From NCBI RefSeq assembly GCF_024199925.1, contig NZ_JANADR010000001.1, positions 6,575,501-6,639,500 on the forward strand: DNA of 64,000 nt, in the 5' to 3' direction. The notes beneath the pieces were generated by a model, which saw nothing but the letters and a program-made list of their open reading frames with translations, ran no database searches and had not been told where the DNA came from. The DNA comes from Bradyrhizobium sp. CCGUVB1N3 (GTDB lineage: Bacteria; Pseudomonadota; Alphaproteobacteria; Rhizobiales; Xanthobacteraceae). Position 1 is the stretch's first letter. Each line of letters starts with the position of its first letter. This document shows, piece by piece, positions 24,415 through 34,525 of the stretch. A program made the position numbers and the translations under genes.

Positions 24415-25773
24415 TCAAGTCAGCAGGAACGACAGCAGCGCGCGCATCTCGGCGGGCTTGATCGGCTTCTTCAGCACCTCGAGGCCGTGGAGGCTGGCTT
24501 CCTTCGCGGCCTTTTCGGAGTAGTCGGCCGTGATGATCATGGCCGGTACGTCCAGCTTCAAATGCGCCCTGATGTCGGCGACGGCCGACAGGCCGCTCTC
24601 GCCGTGATCGAGATGGAGATCGGCGATGACGGCATCGGGGGCGCCGCCGAGCTCGCTGAGGCGCAGCAAGGCGTCCGCGGCCGATCGCGTGGTCGCGACG
24701 TCGCAGCCCCAGCCCTCCAGCAGGGCGGCCATGGCCTCGGAGCCGTTCGGATCGTTCTCGATCAGGAGGATCTTGGCGCCTTCGAGCCCGCCATAGTGCC
24801 GCTCGGCCAGCTTGACCTCGTGCACCTCGTCGCCGACTTCAGTGAGGTCGGCCGGCTCCAGCTCGAGGGCGAAGGTCGATCCCCGGCCGACCTGCGACGA
24901 CAGCCGCACCTCATGTCCGAGCACGGTTGCGAAACGGCGGACGATGGAGAGGCCGAGGCCGAAGCCGGCCTGGTCGGTGGCGCTCGCCTCGCCGCGCTGG
25001 AATTCGCGGAAGATCGCTTCCTGCTGCGCCTGCGCGATTCCCGGCCCGGTGTCGGAGACCTGGACGCAGATGCGCTCGCCCCTCGGCCGGCATCCCATGA
25101 CGACGCCGCCGCTGCGGGTATAGCGAATGGCATTGGCAAGCAGGTTTTGCAGGATCCGCCGCAGCATCATCGCATCCGACGTCACCGCAAGCTGCGAGGT
25201 GCGGATGCGCAAGGAAAGACCTTGCCGCGCGGCGATCGGCTCGAACTCGTTGCGGAGCTGCTCGAACAGGGGTGCCAGTGCAATCGGGCGCACGTCGGGC
25301 CTGAGCGCGCCGGCATCGAGCTTCGCGATCTCCAGCAGCGAGCGCAGCAAATCCTCCAGCGTCACCAGCGAGCGGTCGACCTGATCGATGAGCAGGCCCG
25401 CCTCCTGCGATTCCATCATCTCGGTCAGCGCCGACAGCGTCAGGCGCGCCGCGTTCAACGGCTGCAACAGGTCGTGGGTGACCGAGATCAGCACCGAGGA
25501 TTTCAGCGAGCTCGCGGCCTCGGCCTGCTGCTTGGCGCGGTAGAGCCCCTCATTGGCGCGCTCGATCGAATGCAGCGCCTCACGCAATTGATACGTCCGG
25601 TCGCGAACCTGGTGATCGAGCGCAATGGCGGTCTCGAACAGCGAGAAGGCGTTGAGCTGCTGATCCATCGAGCGCTCGACGCGGGACATCAGCGCGGCAT
25701 TGATCTTCTTCAGCTTCGCGGCTTCCCGCTGAAGCTGCTCGAACGCTTGAGGGTCCTGCCACGCCTCGGTCAC
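24415..25773 (-). CDS. Soluble hybrid histidine kinase (NahK/ErcS'-like)
   Basis: 452 residues from GTG at 25773; the GTGA overlaps the stop of the FIST gene, which fixes this start (the frame is open to 25938 inside the FIST gene). No membrane segment. A coiled-coil N terminus (about 10-90) leads into HisKA with His100 ([15 protein letters not shown]), then the N box ([13 protein letters not shown]), DTGPGIA and [14 protein letters not shown]-binding motifs, and a C-terminal receiver with Asp385 ([16 protein letters not shown]) and Lys436. It is translationally coupled to a FIST sensor, so it probably takes its signal from that protein and sends phosphate on through its receiver. Confidence 0.9.
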   Translation of the reverse strand: MTEAWQDPQAFEQLQREAAKLKKINAALMSRVERSMDQQLNAFSLFETAIALDHQVRDRTYQLREALHSIERANEGLYRAKQQAEAASSLKSSVLISVTHDLLQPLNAARLTLSALTEMMESQEAGLLIDQVDRSLVTLEDLLRSLLEIAKLDAGALRPDVRPIALAPLFEQLRNEFEPIAARQGLSLRIRTSQLAVTSDAMMLRRILQNLLANAIRYTRSGGVVMGCRPRGERICVQVSDTGPGIAQAQQEAIFREFQRGEASATDQAGFGLGLSIVRRFATVLGHEVRLSSQVGRGSTFALELEPADLTEVGDEVHEVKLAERHYGGLEGAKILLIENDPNGSEAMAALLEGWGCDVATTRSAADALLRLSELGGAPDAVIADLHLDHGESGLSAVADIRAHLKLDVPAMIITADYSEKAAKEASLHGLEVLKKPIKPAEMRALLSFLLT

Positions 25774-26936
25774 GCGGGGCGCCTTCCGATCGCGACGCCC
25801 GTGAACGTCTGGTTCACATGCATCGAGCCGAACTGCTCGCCATAGGTGTGAAAGCCGACGACGCGGTTCTGCCGGTACAACTCGGACATGTCGCGGGCGA
25901 GCTGATGCTGCTCGGCATCCAGCCGGCGCAACAGGCATTCGAAGCCGATGAAGAGCGACACGTCGCCGATCTCATCGCGAATTTCGGCAAACGTCTCGCG
26001 CGTCGAGCCGACCAGGCTCCGCGACGTCGCGGCGGTCAGCACCATGCCCTCATCGATGGCGCAGAAGAAATGCAAGGAGCCGTCCGGTTCGACGCGCTGG
26101 ATCGACCGGGCATAATAGGAGCCGCCGACGCGCACCAGCACGGGGTGGGACGCGAAGGAAAACGGATCGAGCTTGGCGTCCATGATCCCGACCATGCGCG
26201 AATATTCCTTCGCCGCAGGCTCCGCGTTCAGCTCCCTGACCGTTCGATTTTCGATGTCGGCCTCGGTGACCACCATCTTCTGCGGCCGCGGCTCGAAATT
26301 GTCGCACTTGAAGACCCGGAACGGCAGCGACGTGTTCAGGAGGATCAGGAGGGCGGCGTTGGTGTGGGCTTGGCCGTCGAAGAACACCCAGGTCTTCTCG
26401 AAGCGCATCCCGTCGCCCGCCGATCCCCCGACCACCGGAATGTCGTCGAGCGATGCATAGATGGCCGACATCACCGCTTCCTCGCGGCGGCACAGGCCGT
26501 CGATCAAGACGAGGCCGAACGGATTGCCGCGATCGACCTGCGGAGTGGCCCGCAGCAGCTCATGCCGGAGCTCGCCGCCGATCCTGCGGCCGTCCTCGAC
26601 GCGGAAGCTGTCGAGATTGAGAATGGGCCGGATCACGGCCGAGAAGTCGGCGCGGCTGAACGCCAGCGCCACGACGCTGTTCTCGTCCCAGCCGTCCGGG
26701 GCGAGCTCGCCCGCGGTCGTGCAACCGCAGACCTGGGTGTCATCGAAGTGCCGGGTGATCTCGGCGATGAAGTGATGGGGATCATAGGCGGGGGAGAGGA
26801 AGACCAGGATCAGCGCCAGCTCGTCGGATGGGAGCTGGGCCGTGAGCTCAGCCACGGCTTCATCGACGCTCGCAGCCTTCGATTTGGCAACGGCGACGCC
26901 AGACGCACCGCCAAACCGAAAATCGGTTTGCCCCAC
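25770..26936 (-). CDS. FIST-domain sensor protein, NosP-like
   Basis: 388 residues from GTG at 26936 after AGGGGAG. Both FIST N and FIST C halves are seen: [57 protein letters not shown] and [34 protein letters not shown], then the C half ending [29 protein letters not shown] proteins bind small ligands; the Pseudomonas member NosP (PA1975) binds haem and senses nitric oxide, and is encoded with the hybrid kinase NahK (PA1976). The same coupling with a soluble hybrid kinase is seen here. Haem or NO sensing in this protein is an inference. Confidence 0.88.
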   Translation of the reverse strand: MGQTDFRFGGASGVAVAKSKAASVDEAVAELTAQLPSDELALILVFLSPAYDPHHFIAEITRHFDDTQVCGCTTAGELAPDGWDENSVVALAFSRADFSAVIRPILNLDSFRVEDGRRIGGELRHELLRATPQVDRGNPFGLVLIDGLCRREEAVMSAIYASLDDIPVVGGSAGDGMRFEKTWVFFDGQAHTNAALLILLNTSLPFRVFKCDNFEPRPQKMVVTEADIENRTVRELNAEPAAKEYSRMVGIMDAKLDPFSFASHPVLVRVGGSYYARSIQRVEPDGSLHFFCAIDEGMVLTAATSRSLVGSTRETFAEIRDEIGDVSLFIGFECLLRRLDAEQHQLARDMSELYRQNRVVGFHTYGEQFGSMHVNQTFTGVAIGRRPA

Positions 26937-27194
26937 TCCGTTTCTCCCCTCGAGGACCGGCCCGGTCTGACGCCAAGAGCCTGTAAGTGCCCGACAAGTG
27001 CCCCAAGAGTAAGGTGTTTTCCGGCTAGTCGCAACACGGCGCCCGGAACGCCTTGGACAGGAACTTGCTCCGCGCGGAATGCAGGCCGGACGAATTTACC
27101 GCCCCTTGACGTTTCTGCCTTAATTTTCCGCACCGGTTCGGGAGGGGCTGCTTCCGGGCCGCATGATCGTTGCAAGAATAAGGTGGGGGTTGGA
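26937..27194. promoter_or_regulatory. Divergent region between FIST gene and chemoreceptor 1
   Basis: 258 bp holding promoters for both sides. The block AATTTACCGC at 27093-27102 recurs at 29448-29457 before chemoreceptor 2, at almost the same distance from the ATG (102 and 103 bp), and the neighbouring bases are also alike, so it probably marks a shared promoter. Confidence 0.4.
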
Positions 27195-29234
27195 ATGACC
27201 GGGCGTACCGCGTCGACGTCGAAGCGTACATTTTTTCCGACCCTGAAGTTCCGCGCGAAGATCATTCTCGGCTTTGCCGCCGTGCTCGTCATCTCGGCCG
27301 TCAGCATGGCCTTCGCCTATTTCGGCTTTGAGCGGGTGTCGACCGGCGTCGGCTCCTACCGCGCCAGCGTCTCCGAGGCCGACCTCGCCCGCAACATCGA
27401 TCGCGAGTTGCTGGCCTATCGTTCGGCTGCCCGCTATTTCGTCGTCACCGGCAAGGAGGATGACGCCAAGGTTGCGCTGGAGGCCGAAGCCGGCCTGAAG
27501 AACGCCATCGAACAGGCCATCAAGGGCGCCAAGAAGCCGGCGCGGCTGGAAAGCCTCAACAAGCTCGCCAAGGAGTTTTCGAACTTCTCCGCGACCTTTG
27601 CCAAGATCCTGCAAGCCAAGCGCGATAGCGCGCTCCTGGTGCAGAACCAGCTTCAGCGCAACGCCAACCTCCTCAAGTACAAGCTCGACGACATCGGCAA
27701 CAACGCGTCGGAGTCCGAGGCGCAGGCGATCGAGTTCGGCACCAAGCAGGTCAATGCCCAGTTCCAGACCGCGAGCGCGGCGGCGACCAACTTCGTCCTC
27801 AATTCCGACCAGGCGCTTGCCGCAAGCGCGCTGGCGCGGCTGAAATTCGTCGAGAATTCGCTCAATGCGATCTACTCCATGGACGACAAGATCGTCGCCG
27901 GGCTGAAGGACGCCAAGGGCCTGCTTGCGGCCTATCGCGAAGCGCTTGAGAAGCTCGTCGCCAATGCCAAGATGATCGATGACCTCGTCACCGAGATGAG
28001 CGGCTCGGCGGGCGCCATCATGCAGGGCGCAACTGCGATGAAGGCCGATCTCGTTTCCGAGCAGCAACGGCTGGAAACGGAATCCGAGACGAGTATCGAC
28101 CAGACGGAACATCTGGTCCTGATGCTGGCTGCCGGCGGCACGCTGCTCGGTGCCATCTTCGCCTTCCTGCTCGGCACCGGCATCTCGCGGCCGATGATTG
28201 CGATGTGCAAGGCGATGCGGGAGCTTGCCTCGGGCAATTTCGAGGTCGTGCTGCCCGGTCTCGGCCGCAAGGACGAGATCGGTGAGATGGCCGGCGCGGT
28301 CGAAGAGTTCAAGATGCAGGCCGTGGCAAAGGCCGAGCGCGATGCGGCGGCCAGCGAAGCCCAGAACAAGGAAACGGCCGCGGAACGCCGCAATGAGCTG
28401 ATCCGCTTTGCCGATGATTTCGAGACCGCGGTCGGCGCCATCGTTTCGAACGTGTCGGCTTCGGCCGTGCAGCTCGAATCGGCCGCCTCCACGCTGACCC
28501 GCACCGCCGAGACCACGCAGAGCCTGTCGAGCCAGGTCGCCGGGGTTTCCGAGCAGGCCTCCTCCAACATGCAGTCGGTCGCGACCGCGACCGAAGAGCT
28601 TTCGGCCTCGGTCGAGGAGATCGGCCGCCAGGTGCGCGACTCCAGCCGCATCGCGGAGGCCGCCGTCGTGCAGGCCAAGGAGACCGACGGCCGCATCGGA
28701 AAACTTTCGCACGCCGCCCAGCAGATCGGCGAGGTCGTCAAGCTGATCACGGCGATCGCCGAGCAGACCAATCTTCTGGCATTGAACGCCACGATCGAAG
28801 CGGCCCGCGCCGGCGAAGCCGGCCGCGGCTTTGCGGTGGTCGCCAGCGAAGTGAAGTCGCTGGCGAGCCAGACCGCGAAGGCGACCGACGAGATCTCCTC
28901 GCATATTACGGGCATGCAGGGCGCGACCGCGGAGTCGGTTGCGGCGATCAAGGAGATCGGCGCCACCATCGGCCAGATCTCGACCATCGCGACCTCGATT
29001 GCGAGCGCGGTGGAAGAGCAGGGCGCCGCCACGCAGGAGATCGCCCGCAGCGTCCAGAACGTCGCGCAGGGCACTCAGACGGCGGCCACCGACATCGGCC
29101 AGGTCAATCGCGGCGCTGCCGAGACCGGCTCGGCCTCGGAAGAGGTGCTGAACTCGGCCAAAACGCTCTCCAGCGAAAGCACCCGGCTGCGCGCCGAACT
29201 CGATCGCTTCATGGCGAATATCAGGGCGGCGTAA
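27195..29234 (+). CDS. Methyl-accepting chemotaxis protein 1
   Basis: 679 residues from ATG at 27195; the same frame is open far upstream through the FIST gene, but no protein family supports that. Membrane segment 1 about residues 24-45 ([22 protein letters not shown]), a periplasmic all-helical ligand domain of about 270 residues, segment 2 ([21 protein letters not shown]), HAMP ([26 protein letters not shown]), then the signalling coiled coil with the conserved tip ([34 protein letters not shown]). No C-terminal CheR pentapeptide. The ligand is not known. From the HAMP start on it is identical in protein to chemoreceptor 2. Confidence 0.93.
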   Translation: MTGRTASTSKRTFFPTLKFRAKIILGFAAVLVISAVSMAFAYFGFERVSTGVGSYRASVSEADLARNIDRELLAYRSAARYFVVTGKEDDAKVALEAEAGLKNAIEQAIKGAKKPARLESLNKLAKEFSNFSATFAKILQAKRDSALLVQNQLQRNANLLKYKLDDIGNNASESEAQAIEFGTKQVNAQFQTASAAATNFVLNSDQALAASALARLKFVENSLNAIYSMDDKIVAGLKDAKGLLAAYREALEKLVANAKMIDDLVTEMSGSAGAIMQGATAMKADLVSEQQRLETESETSIDQTEHLVLMLAAGGTLLGAIFAFLLGTGISRPMIAMCKAMRELASGNFEVVLPGLGRKDEIGEMAGAVEEFKMQAVAKAERDAAASEAQNKETAAERRNELIRFADDFETAVGAIVSNVSASAVQLESAASTLTRTAETTQSLSSQVAGVSEQASSNMQSVATATEELSASVEEIGRQVRDSSRIAEAAVVQAKETDGRIGKLSHAAQQIGEVVKLITAIAEQTNLLALNATIEAARAGEAGRGFAVVASEVKSLASQTAKATDEISSHITGMQGATAESVAAIKEIGATIGQISTIATSIASAVEEQGAATQEIARSVQNVAQGTQTAATDIGQVNRGAAETGSASEEVLNSAKTLSSESTRLRAELDRFMANIRAA

Positions 29235-29286
29235 GGCCCAGATCGCACCACTTGCTCCGCCGTCGTCCCGGCGAAGGCCGGGACCC
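28179..29286 (+). repeat. 1.1-kb direct repeat, copy 1
   Basis: Covers HAMP and signalling domain of chemoreceptor 1, its stop codon and 52 bp beyond. It matches 30565-31672 with about fifteen single-base differences by line-by-line reading, all silent within the coding part. Confidence 0.95.
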
Positions 29287-29396
29287 ATTACCCCAGAATG
29301 CAGTTGTAGCGCGAGGCCGATAACCACGAGTCTTCGCCAAACTCGATCCTGTGGTTATGGGGTCCCGGGCTCGCGCTTCGCGCACCCCGGGACGAC
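29261..29396. repeat. Palindromic repeat after chemoreceptor 1
   Basis: Ends CGTCGTCCCGGCGAAGGCCG and CGCACCCCGGGACGAC are roughly inverted, with inner arms GATAACCAC / GTGGTTAT. A shortened left half (31647-31672) follows chemoreceptor 2. It can form terminator-like hairpins. Confidence 0.7.
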
Positions 29397-29550
29397 AGTT
29401 GAGGATGCTTCTCGATCCCCGGCCTAACCGCCGCCCGCAGCGCCGCAAATTTACCGCGGCTTATCCTTTCCGCCGTATTTTATCCGGGAGTCAGGGAGCG
29501 GGCTGCTCCTGGATTGCGGCTGGCTGGCCGCAGGTGAAATGGGGTGGGGC

Positions 29551-31620
29551 ATGTCCGTCAAGTCCAAGGAAACTTCCAAGCAAACTTCGAAGGAAACGAC
29601 GAAAGTAAAGCGCGCGATCCTTCCGACGTTGCGCTTCCGCGCGAAGATCATCCTCGGCTTTGCCGCCGTGCTGGTCATCCTGGCCGCCAGCATGGCCTTT
29701 GCCTATCTCGGCTTCGAGCGGGTCGCAGGCGCCGTGACGTCCTACCGGACCAGCGTGTCGGAAGCGGACCTCGCCCGGGGTGTCGATCGTGACATGATCT
29801 CCTACCAGGCGCTGGCGCGGGTCTACACGCTGACCGGCGCGGCCGATGATGAGACCGCGGCCAAGGCCGCCGAGGAGAGCCTCAAGTCGGCGATCGCGAA
29901 ATCAATGGCCGCCACCACGGCGCCGGCGCGGCGCGAGCAAATCGGCAAGCTCCAACAGGAATTCCAGGCCTTCGCAAAAGTCTTCGCGGACATCGTCACG
30001 CTGACGCGCGAGAACAACAGGATTGCCGGCGAGGAGCTCAATGTCGTCGGGAACAAGATCCGCTTCAAGTTCGACGACCTCGCCGACACTGCGGCGCTGG
30101 CGGGGCTGCCGTCGGTGCAGACCACGGCCAAGGATATCACCTCGCAATATCTCGCCGTCTCCACCTCGGTCGGCGCCTTCGTCGCGAAACCCGAGACCAA
30201 GGCCGCCGACGGCATCACCGCGCGCATCAAGTTCCTGGAGACCCTTCTGGTCTCGATCTATGCCAGCGACCAGAAGATCACCGATCGCGTCACCGAGATC
30301 AGCAATCTCCTGAAGCAATACCGCGCCTCCTTCGCAAAATTGTCCGACGCCGTGAAGGCGGTTGCCAAGCTGAACGGCGAGATGACCAAGTTGGCCGCCG
30401 CCATCCTGAAACTCTCGAATGAACTGAGGTCGGACCTGACGGTTGACCAGCAGCGCATCGAGGCGAGTGCCAATGCAACGATCGGTGAGACCGAGCGGCT
30501 CATCCTGATGCTGGCGCTGGGCGGCCTTGCGATCGGCGCCGCGCTCGCGCTGACGCTCGGCAATGGCATCTCGCGGCCGATGATTGCGATGTGCAAGGCG
30601 ATGCGGGAGCTTGCCTCGGGCAATTTCGAGGTCGTGCTGCCCGGTCTCGGCCGCAAGGACGAGATCGGCGAGATGGCCGGCGCGGTCGAAGAGTTCAAGA
30701 TGCAGGCGGTGGCGAAAGCCGAGCGCGATGCGGCGGCCAGCGAAGCCCAGAACAAGGAGACGGCCGCGGAACGCCGCAATGAGCTGATCCGCTTTGCCGA
30801 TGATTTCGAGACCGCGGTCGGCGCCATCGTCTCGAACGTGTCGGCTTCGGCCGTGCAGCTCGAATCGGCTGCCTCCACGCTGACCCGCACCGCCGAGACC
30901 ACGCAGAGCCTGTCGAGCCAGGTCGCCGGGGTCTCCGAGCAGGCCTCCTCCAACATGCAGTCGGTCGCGACCGCGACCGAAGAGCTTTCGGCCTCGGTCG
31001 AAGAGATCGGCCGCCAGGTGCGGGACTCCAGCCGCATCGCGGAGGCCGCCGTCGTGCAGGCCAAGGAGACCGACGGCCGCATCGGAAAACTTTCGCACGC
31101 CGCCCAGCAGATCGGCGAGGTCGTCAAGCTGATCACGGCGATCGCCGAGCAGACCAATCTTCTGGCATTGAACGCCACGATCGAAGCGGCCCGCGCCGGC
31201 GAAGCCGGCCGCGGCTTTGCGGTGGTCGCCAGCGAAGTGAAGTCGCTGGCGAGCCAGACCGCGAAGGCGACCGACGAGATCTCCTCGCATATTACGGGCA
31301 TGCAGGGCGCGACCGCGGAGTCGGTTGCGGCGATCAAGGAGATCGGCGCCACCATCGGCCAGATCTCGACCATCGCGACCTCGATTGCGAGCGCGGTGGA
31401 AGAGCAGGGCGCCGCCACGCAGGAGATCGCCCGCAGCGTGCAGAACGTCGCGCAAGGCACTCAGACGGCGGCCACCGATATCGGCCAGGTCAATCGCGGC
31501 GCCGCCGAGACCGGCTCGGCCTCGGAAGAGGTGCTGAACTCGGCCAAAACGCTCTCCAGCGAAAGCACCCGGCTGCGTGCCGAACTCGATCGCTTCATGG
31601 CGAATATCAGGGCGGCGTAA
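29551..31620 (+). CDS. Methyl-accepting chemotaxis protein 2
   Basis: 689 residues from ATG at 29551; an ATG at 29539 in frame adds four residues, but 29551 keeps the same distance to the shared upstream block as in chemoreceptor 1. After a Lys/Thr-rich cytoplasmic start come membrane segment 1 ([22 protein letters not shown]), a helical periplasmic domain with only partial likeness to that of chemoreceptor 1 (both begin [29 protein letters not shown]), segment 2 ([21 protein letters not shown]), then HAMP and signalling domain identical to chemoreceptor 1. Two sensors with different ligand domains thus feed one identical output module. Confidence 0.93.
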   Translation: MSVKSKETSKQTSKETTKVKRAILPTLRFRAKIILGFAAVLVILAASMAFAYLGFERVAGAVTSYRTSVSEADLARGVDRDMISYQALARVYTLTGAADDETAAKAAEESLKSAIAKSMAATTAPARREQIGKLQQEFQAFAKVFADIVTLTRENNRIAGEELNVVGNKIRFKFDDLADTAALAGLPSVQTTAKDITSQYLAVSTSVGAFVAKPETKAADGITARIKFLETLLVSIYASDQKITDRVTEISNLLKQYRASFAKLSDAVKAVAKLNGEMTKLAAAILKLSNELRSDLTVDQQRIEASANATIGETERLILMLALGGLAIGAALALTLGNGISRPMIAMCKAMRELASGNFEVVLPGLGRKDEIGEMAGAVEEFKMQAVAKAERDAAASEAQNKETAAERRNELIRFADDFETAVGAIVSNVSASAVQLESAASTLTRTAETTQSLSSQVAGVSEQASSNMQSVATATEELSASVEEIGRQVRDSSRIAEAAVVQAKETDGRIGKLSHAAQQIGEVVKLITAIAEQTNLLALNATIEAARAGEAGRGFAVVASEVKSLASQTAKATDEISSHITGMQGATAESVAAIKEIGATIGQISTIATSIASAVEEQGAATQEIARSVQNVAQGTQTAATDIGQVNRGAAETGSASEEVLNSAKTLSSESTRLRAELDRFMANIRAA

Positions 31621-31672
31621 GGCCCAGATCGCACCACTTGCTCCGCCGTCGTCCCGGCGAAGGCCGGGACCC
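30565..31672 (+). repeat. 1.1-kb direct repeat, copy 2
   Basis: Partner of 28179-29286, offset by 2386 bp. The identity begins exactly at the HAMP GISRPM codons and continues through the stop and into the shared 3' flank, ending at GGGACCC. Confidence 0.95.
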
Positions 31673-31992
31673 CCGCGCAAGCGTTTGCGCTCGTCGCGAT
31701 ACCCCCAGGGAGAAGTTGTGGCGCAAGCGGGGCGCTGCACATTTTGATGTCGTTTTCGATGTTTTGCGCAAGGCGGGATGGCGTCGCGCGCGGCTTGATG
31801 TCAGATGCGCCGCCTTGCGCCTCGCAGTTTTGCGCGAATGTGTCGACTTTCTGACTTCAGCCATGCGTCAACTCCTTGCAGATCCTCTGAAAACGGCTGC
31901 GTCGTGAGGTGGTTCCCGATGGAACCTGACCTCGACGCAAACGTTGTCGATGGACGCGGATTGAATCAGGCCGCACCTCCAGCAATAGCGCG
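31673..31992. other. Intergenic region before the MFS-otsB operon
   Basis: 320 bp with no gene that looks conserved. It holds an EcfG-type promoter (listed separately) and, at the left, the end of the chemoreceptor repeat. Confidence 0.5.
31921..31945 (+). promoter_or_regulatory. EcfG (general stress sigma) promoter for MFS-otsB
   Basis: GGAAC (31921-31925), a spacer of 16 bases, then CGTT (31942-31945): a full match to the alphaproteobacterial EcfG consensus GGAAC-N16/17-CGTT. It lies 47 bp before the MFS start codon. Confidence 0.7.
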
Positions 31993-33471
31993 ATGGACTT
32001 GCAGCAAACCCCAGCGCTGAATTTTGATTCTGCGGTCTCGGCGGCGGCGCATGATCGCGTCGTCGAGACCAGCATCCCCTCGCGCCTCGACGCGCTGCCG
32101 TGGAGCGGCTTCCACACCCGCGTCGTGCTGGCGCTCGGCATCACCTGGATTCTCGATGGGCTGGAGGTCACATTGGCCGGCGCGCTCTCCGGCGCCTTGA
32201 AGCAAAGCGCGACGCTGCACTTCTCCAATCTGGATCTCGGCTTCGCCAACTCCGCCTATCTTGCCGGCGCGGTGCTGGGCGCGCTCGGCTTCGGCTGGCT
32301 GACCGATCGCATCGGGCGCAAGAAATTGTTCTTCATCACGCTGGCCGTCTATCTGTCCGCCACCGCCGCGACCGCGCTGTCGTGGAACATCGCGAGCTAC
32401 GCGCTGTTTCGTTTCCTCACCGGCGCCGGCATCGGCGGCGAATACACCGCGATCAACTCGACCATCCAGGAGTTGGTGCCGGCGCGCTACCGCGGCTGGA
32501 CCGATCTCGTCATCAACGGCAGCTTCTGGATCGGCGCCGCCATGGGCGCGGTGAGCGCCATCATCCTGCTCGATCCCGCCGTGATCGGTCCCGAGCTCGG
32601 CTGGCGCCTCGCTTATCTCATCGGCGCGACGATCGGTCTGGTCGTGCTGTTCATGCGGATGTGGATTCCGGAGAGCCCGCGCTGGCTGATGATCCACGGT
32701 CGCCCCGACGAAGCCCACGCGATCGTCGACGACATCGAGCGGTCCGTGATCGGCCATCGGCAGAGCGAGACCGCCTTGACGAAGATTCGTATCAAAATGC
32801 GCGATCACACTCCGCTTCGTGAGGTCGTGCATACGCTGTTCTCGGTCTATCGACAGCGCGCGCTGGTGGGACTGGTGCTGATGAGCGCGCAGGCCTTCTT
32901 CTACAACGCGATCTTCTTCACCTTCGCGCTGGTGCTGACCGACTTCTACGGCATCAGCGCCGATGGCGTCGGTTGGTACATCCTGCCGTTCGCCGCCGGC
33001 AATTTTCTGGGCCCGCTGCTGCTCGGCCGCCTGTTCGATACGCTCGGCCGCCGCACGATGATCGTGCTGACCTATGGCGCATCAGGCATCTTGCTTGCGA
33101 TCTCGGGCTATCTGTTCTCGATCGGCGCGCTGAGCGCCCAGGGACAGACGATCGCCTGGATGGTGATCTTCTTCTTTGCTTCGCCTGCCGCGAGCGCCGC
33201 CTATCTCACCGTCAGCGAGACCTTTCCGCTGGAGGTGCGTGCGCTCGCGATCGCGGTGTTCTATGCGATCGGCACCGGCATTGGCGGGGTCGTGGGTCCC
33301 GCACTGTTCGGTGCGCTGATCGACACCGGCTCCCGCACCAGCGTGTTCGCAGGTTACCTTTTGGGATCGGTGCTGATGATCGCGGCCGCAATCGTGGCGT
33401 GGCGCTACGCCGTCGCTGCAGAGCGCAAACCGCTCGAACAAATCGCGCGGCCGCTTGCCTTTATGGAGTAG
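31993..33471 (+). CDS. MFS transporter, sugar-porter-like
   Basis: 492 residues with twelve predicted membrane segments. The first inter-helix loop has GWLTDRIGRKKLF, the general MFS motif, and the end of helix 6 has PESPRWLM, the sugar-porter signature; GRLFDTLGRRTM repeats the loop motif in the second half. It moves an organic substrate with protons; with otsB three bases downstream, a sugar or compatible-solute role in trehalose metabolism is possible but not shown. Transcribed with otsB from the EcfG-type promoter. Confidence 0.85.
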   Translation: MDLQQTPALNFDSAVSAAAHDRVVETSIPSRLDALPWSGFHTRVVLALGITWILDGLEVTLAGALSGALKQSATLHFSNLDLGFANSAYLAGAVLGALGFGWLTDRIGRKKLFFITLAVYLSATAATALSWNIASYALFRFLTGAGIGGEYTAINSTIQELVPARYRGWTDLVINGSFWIGAAMGAVSAIILLDPAVIGPELGWRLAYLIGATIGLVVLFMRMWIPESPRWLMIHGRPDEAHAIVDDIERSVIGHRQSETALTKIRIKMRDHTPLREVVHTLFSVYRQRALVGLVLMSAQAFFYNAIFFTFALVLTDFYGISADGVGWYILPFAAGNFLGPLLLGRLFDTLGRRTMIVLTYGASGILLAISGYLFSIGALSAQGQTIAWMVIFFFASPAASAAYLTVSETFPLEVRALAIAVFYAIGTGIGGVVGPALFGALIDTGSRTSVFAGYLLGSVLMIAAAIVAWRYAVAAERKPLEQIARPLAFME

Positions 33472-33474
33472 GCT

Positions 33475-34284
33475 ATGAATTCGGAAGTGATGGACATACG
33501 AACCATGGAAGATGACGAGACGCCGGACTCGGTGCCGGTGCCGCAGGCCCTGGTGCCGCATCTCAGCGAGACGGCCATACTGCTCGACATCGACGGCACG
33601 CTTCTCGAACTGATGCCGACGCCGCGCGAGGTGTGGGTGCCGCCCGGCCTCTCGGAGACACTCAATCGCCTGGTCGAGCGGACCTCCGGTGCGCTCGCAC
33701 TGGTCAGCGGACGCTCGCTCAACGACATCGATCTGATTTTCGCGCCGGATCAATTTCCGGCCGTCGGCGGCCACGGCGCAGAGATGCGCCTCGATGCCGA
33801 TGCCGAGGCGGTGGCGAGCCACGCCCCGCCGATGGACAAGGAGTTGAAGCGGCGCCTGGCCGCGATCGCAAAGCTCTCACCCGGCATTCTGCTCGAGGAC
33901 AAGGGTTACTCGCTTGCGCTGCATTATCGTCTCGCTCCGCATGCGGAGAAGGCGATCTATGCGGCCGTGTCGCTGATCCGTGCCGATCTGCCGAACGCGC
34001 CGATCGAGGTGCTGCCCGGCAAGTTCGTCTGCGAGATCAAGCATTCAGGCTTCACCAAAGCGAGCGGCGTGCGCGAGTTGATGACGCACGAGCCGTTCAA
34101 AGGTCGCCGTCCGCTGTTCATCGGCGATGACGTCACCGATGAAACAGTGTTCGCGATCATGCCCGACATGAACGGGCTCGCATTCTCGGTGGGACGTCGC
34201 GCGCGTGGCGTGAATGGTCACTTCGACTCACCCAGTGATGTGCGCGAGTTCCTCGCGCATCTGCTCGACGGCGATCCAAGGTAA
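33475..34284 (+). CDS. otsB: Trehalose-6-phosphate phosphatase
   Basis: 269 residues. HAD-superfamily motifs: ILLDIDGTLLEL (nucleophile Asp and second Asp in DxDGT), ALVSGRSL, the lysine region KFVCEIKHSGFTKASGV and RPLFIGDDVTDET (motif IV acidic pair). It removes phosphate from trehalose-6-phosphate. It starts 3 bp after the MFS stop, so the two are cotranscribed. In-frame ATGs at 33490 and 33505 are weaker start candidates. otsA follows after a gap of 241 bp with its own promoter. Confidence 0.93.
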   Translation: MNSEVMDIRTMEDDETPDSVPVPQALVPHLSETAILLDIDGTLLELMPTPREVWVPPGLSETLNRLVERTSGALALVSGRSLNDIDLIFAPDQFPAVGGHGAEMRLDADAEAVASHAPPMDKELKRRLAAIAKLSPGILLEDKGYSLALHYRLAPHAEKAIYAAVSLIRADLPNAPIEVLPGKFVCEIKHSGFTKASGVRELMTHEPFKGRRPLFIGDDVTDETVFAIMPDMNGLAFSVGRRARGVNGHFDSPSDVREFLAHLLDGDPR

Positions 34285-34440
34285 AAGCAAGGCAGCGCCA
34301 CGCGAGGGCCATAAACGCCTCGGAACCGCGTTGTGCGCGCGTGCTTCTTGCTGCGCAACAGGGAACGCAGAAAACTGTCTTTGCGTCGAATTTTTCGTTT
34401 CGGAGGACAAAATACAGTTCCGACGCGCGCGCCTGATTTT

Positions 34441-34460
34441 GGTTTCAATTGGTTGAAACC
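34441..34460. promoter_or_regulatory. Inverted repeat GGTTTCAA-N4-TTGAAACC
   Basis: Perfect 8-bp arms with a TTGG centre, directly upstream of the EcfG-type -35 element of otsA. It is well placed for an activator or repressor, or for a hairpin. Confidence 0.45.
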
Positions 34461-34467
34461 ATGAACA

Positions 34468-34492
34468 GGAACCATATTGATGAACGCCAGTT
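34468..34492 (+). promoter_or_regulatory. EcfG-type promoter for otsA
   Basis: GGAAC (34468-34472), a 16-base spacer, then AGTT (34489-34492), one base off the CGTT consensus. It lies 33 bp before the GTG start of otsA. Confidence 0.6.
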
Positions 34493-34525
34493 AAACGAGG
34501 CGGAATAACAGGAGGGGACGACCCT

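Noticed and set aside
25818..27194. Open frame giving an 1138-residue product upstream of chemoreceptor 1
   Set aside because: The first 459 codons are antisense to the FIST sensor gene and do not resemble any protein; the chemoreceptor starts at 27195 with a normal membrane segment.
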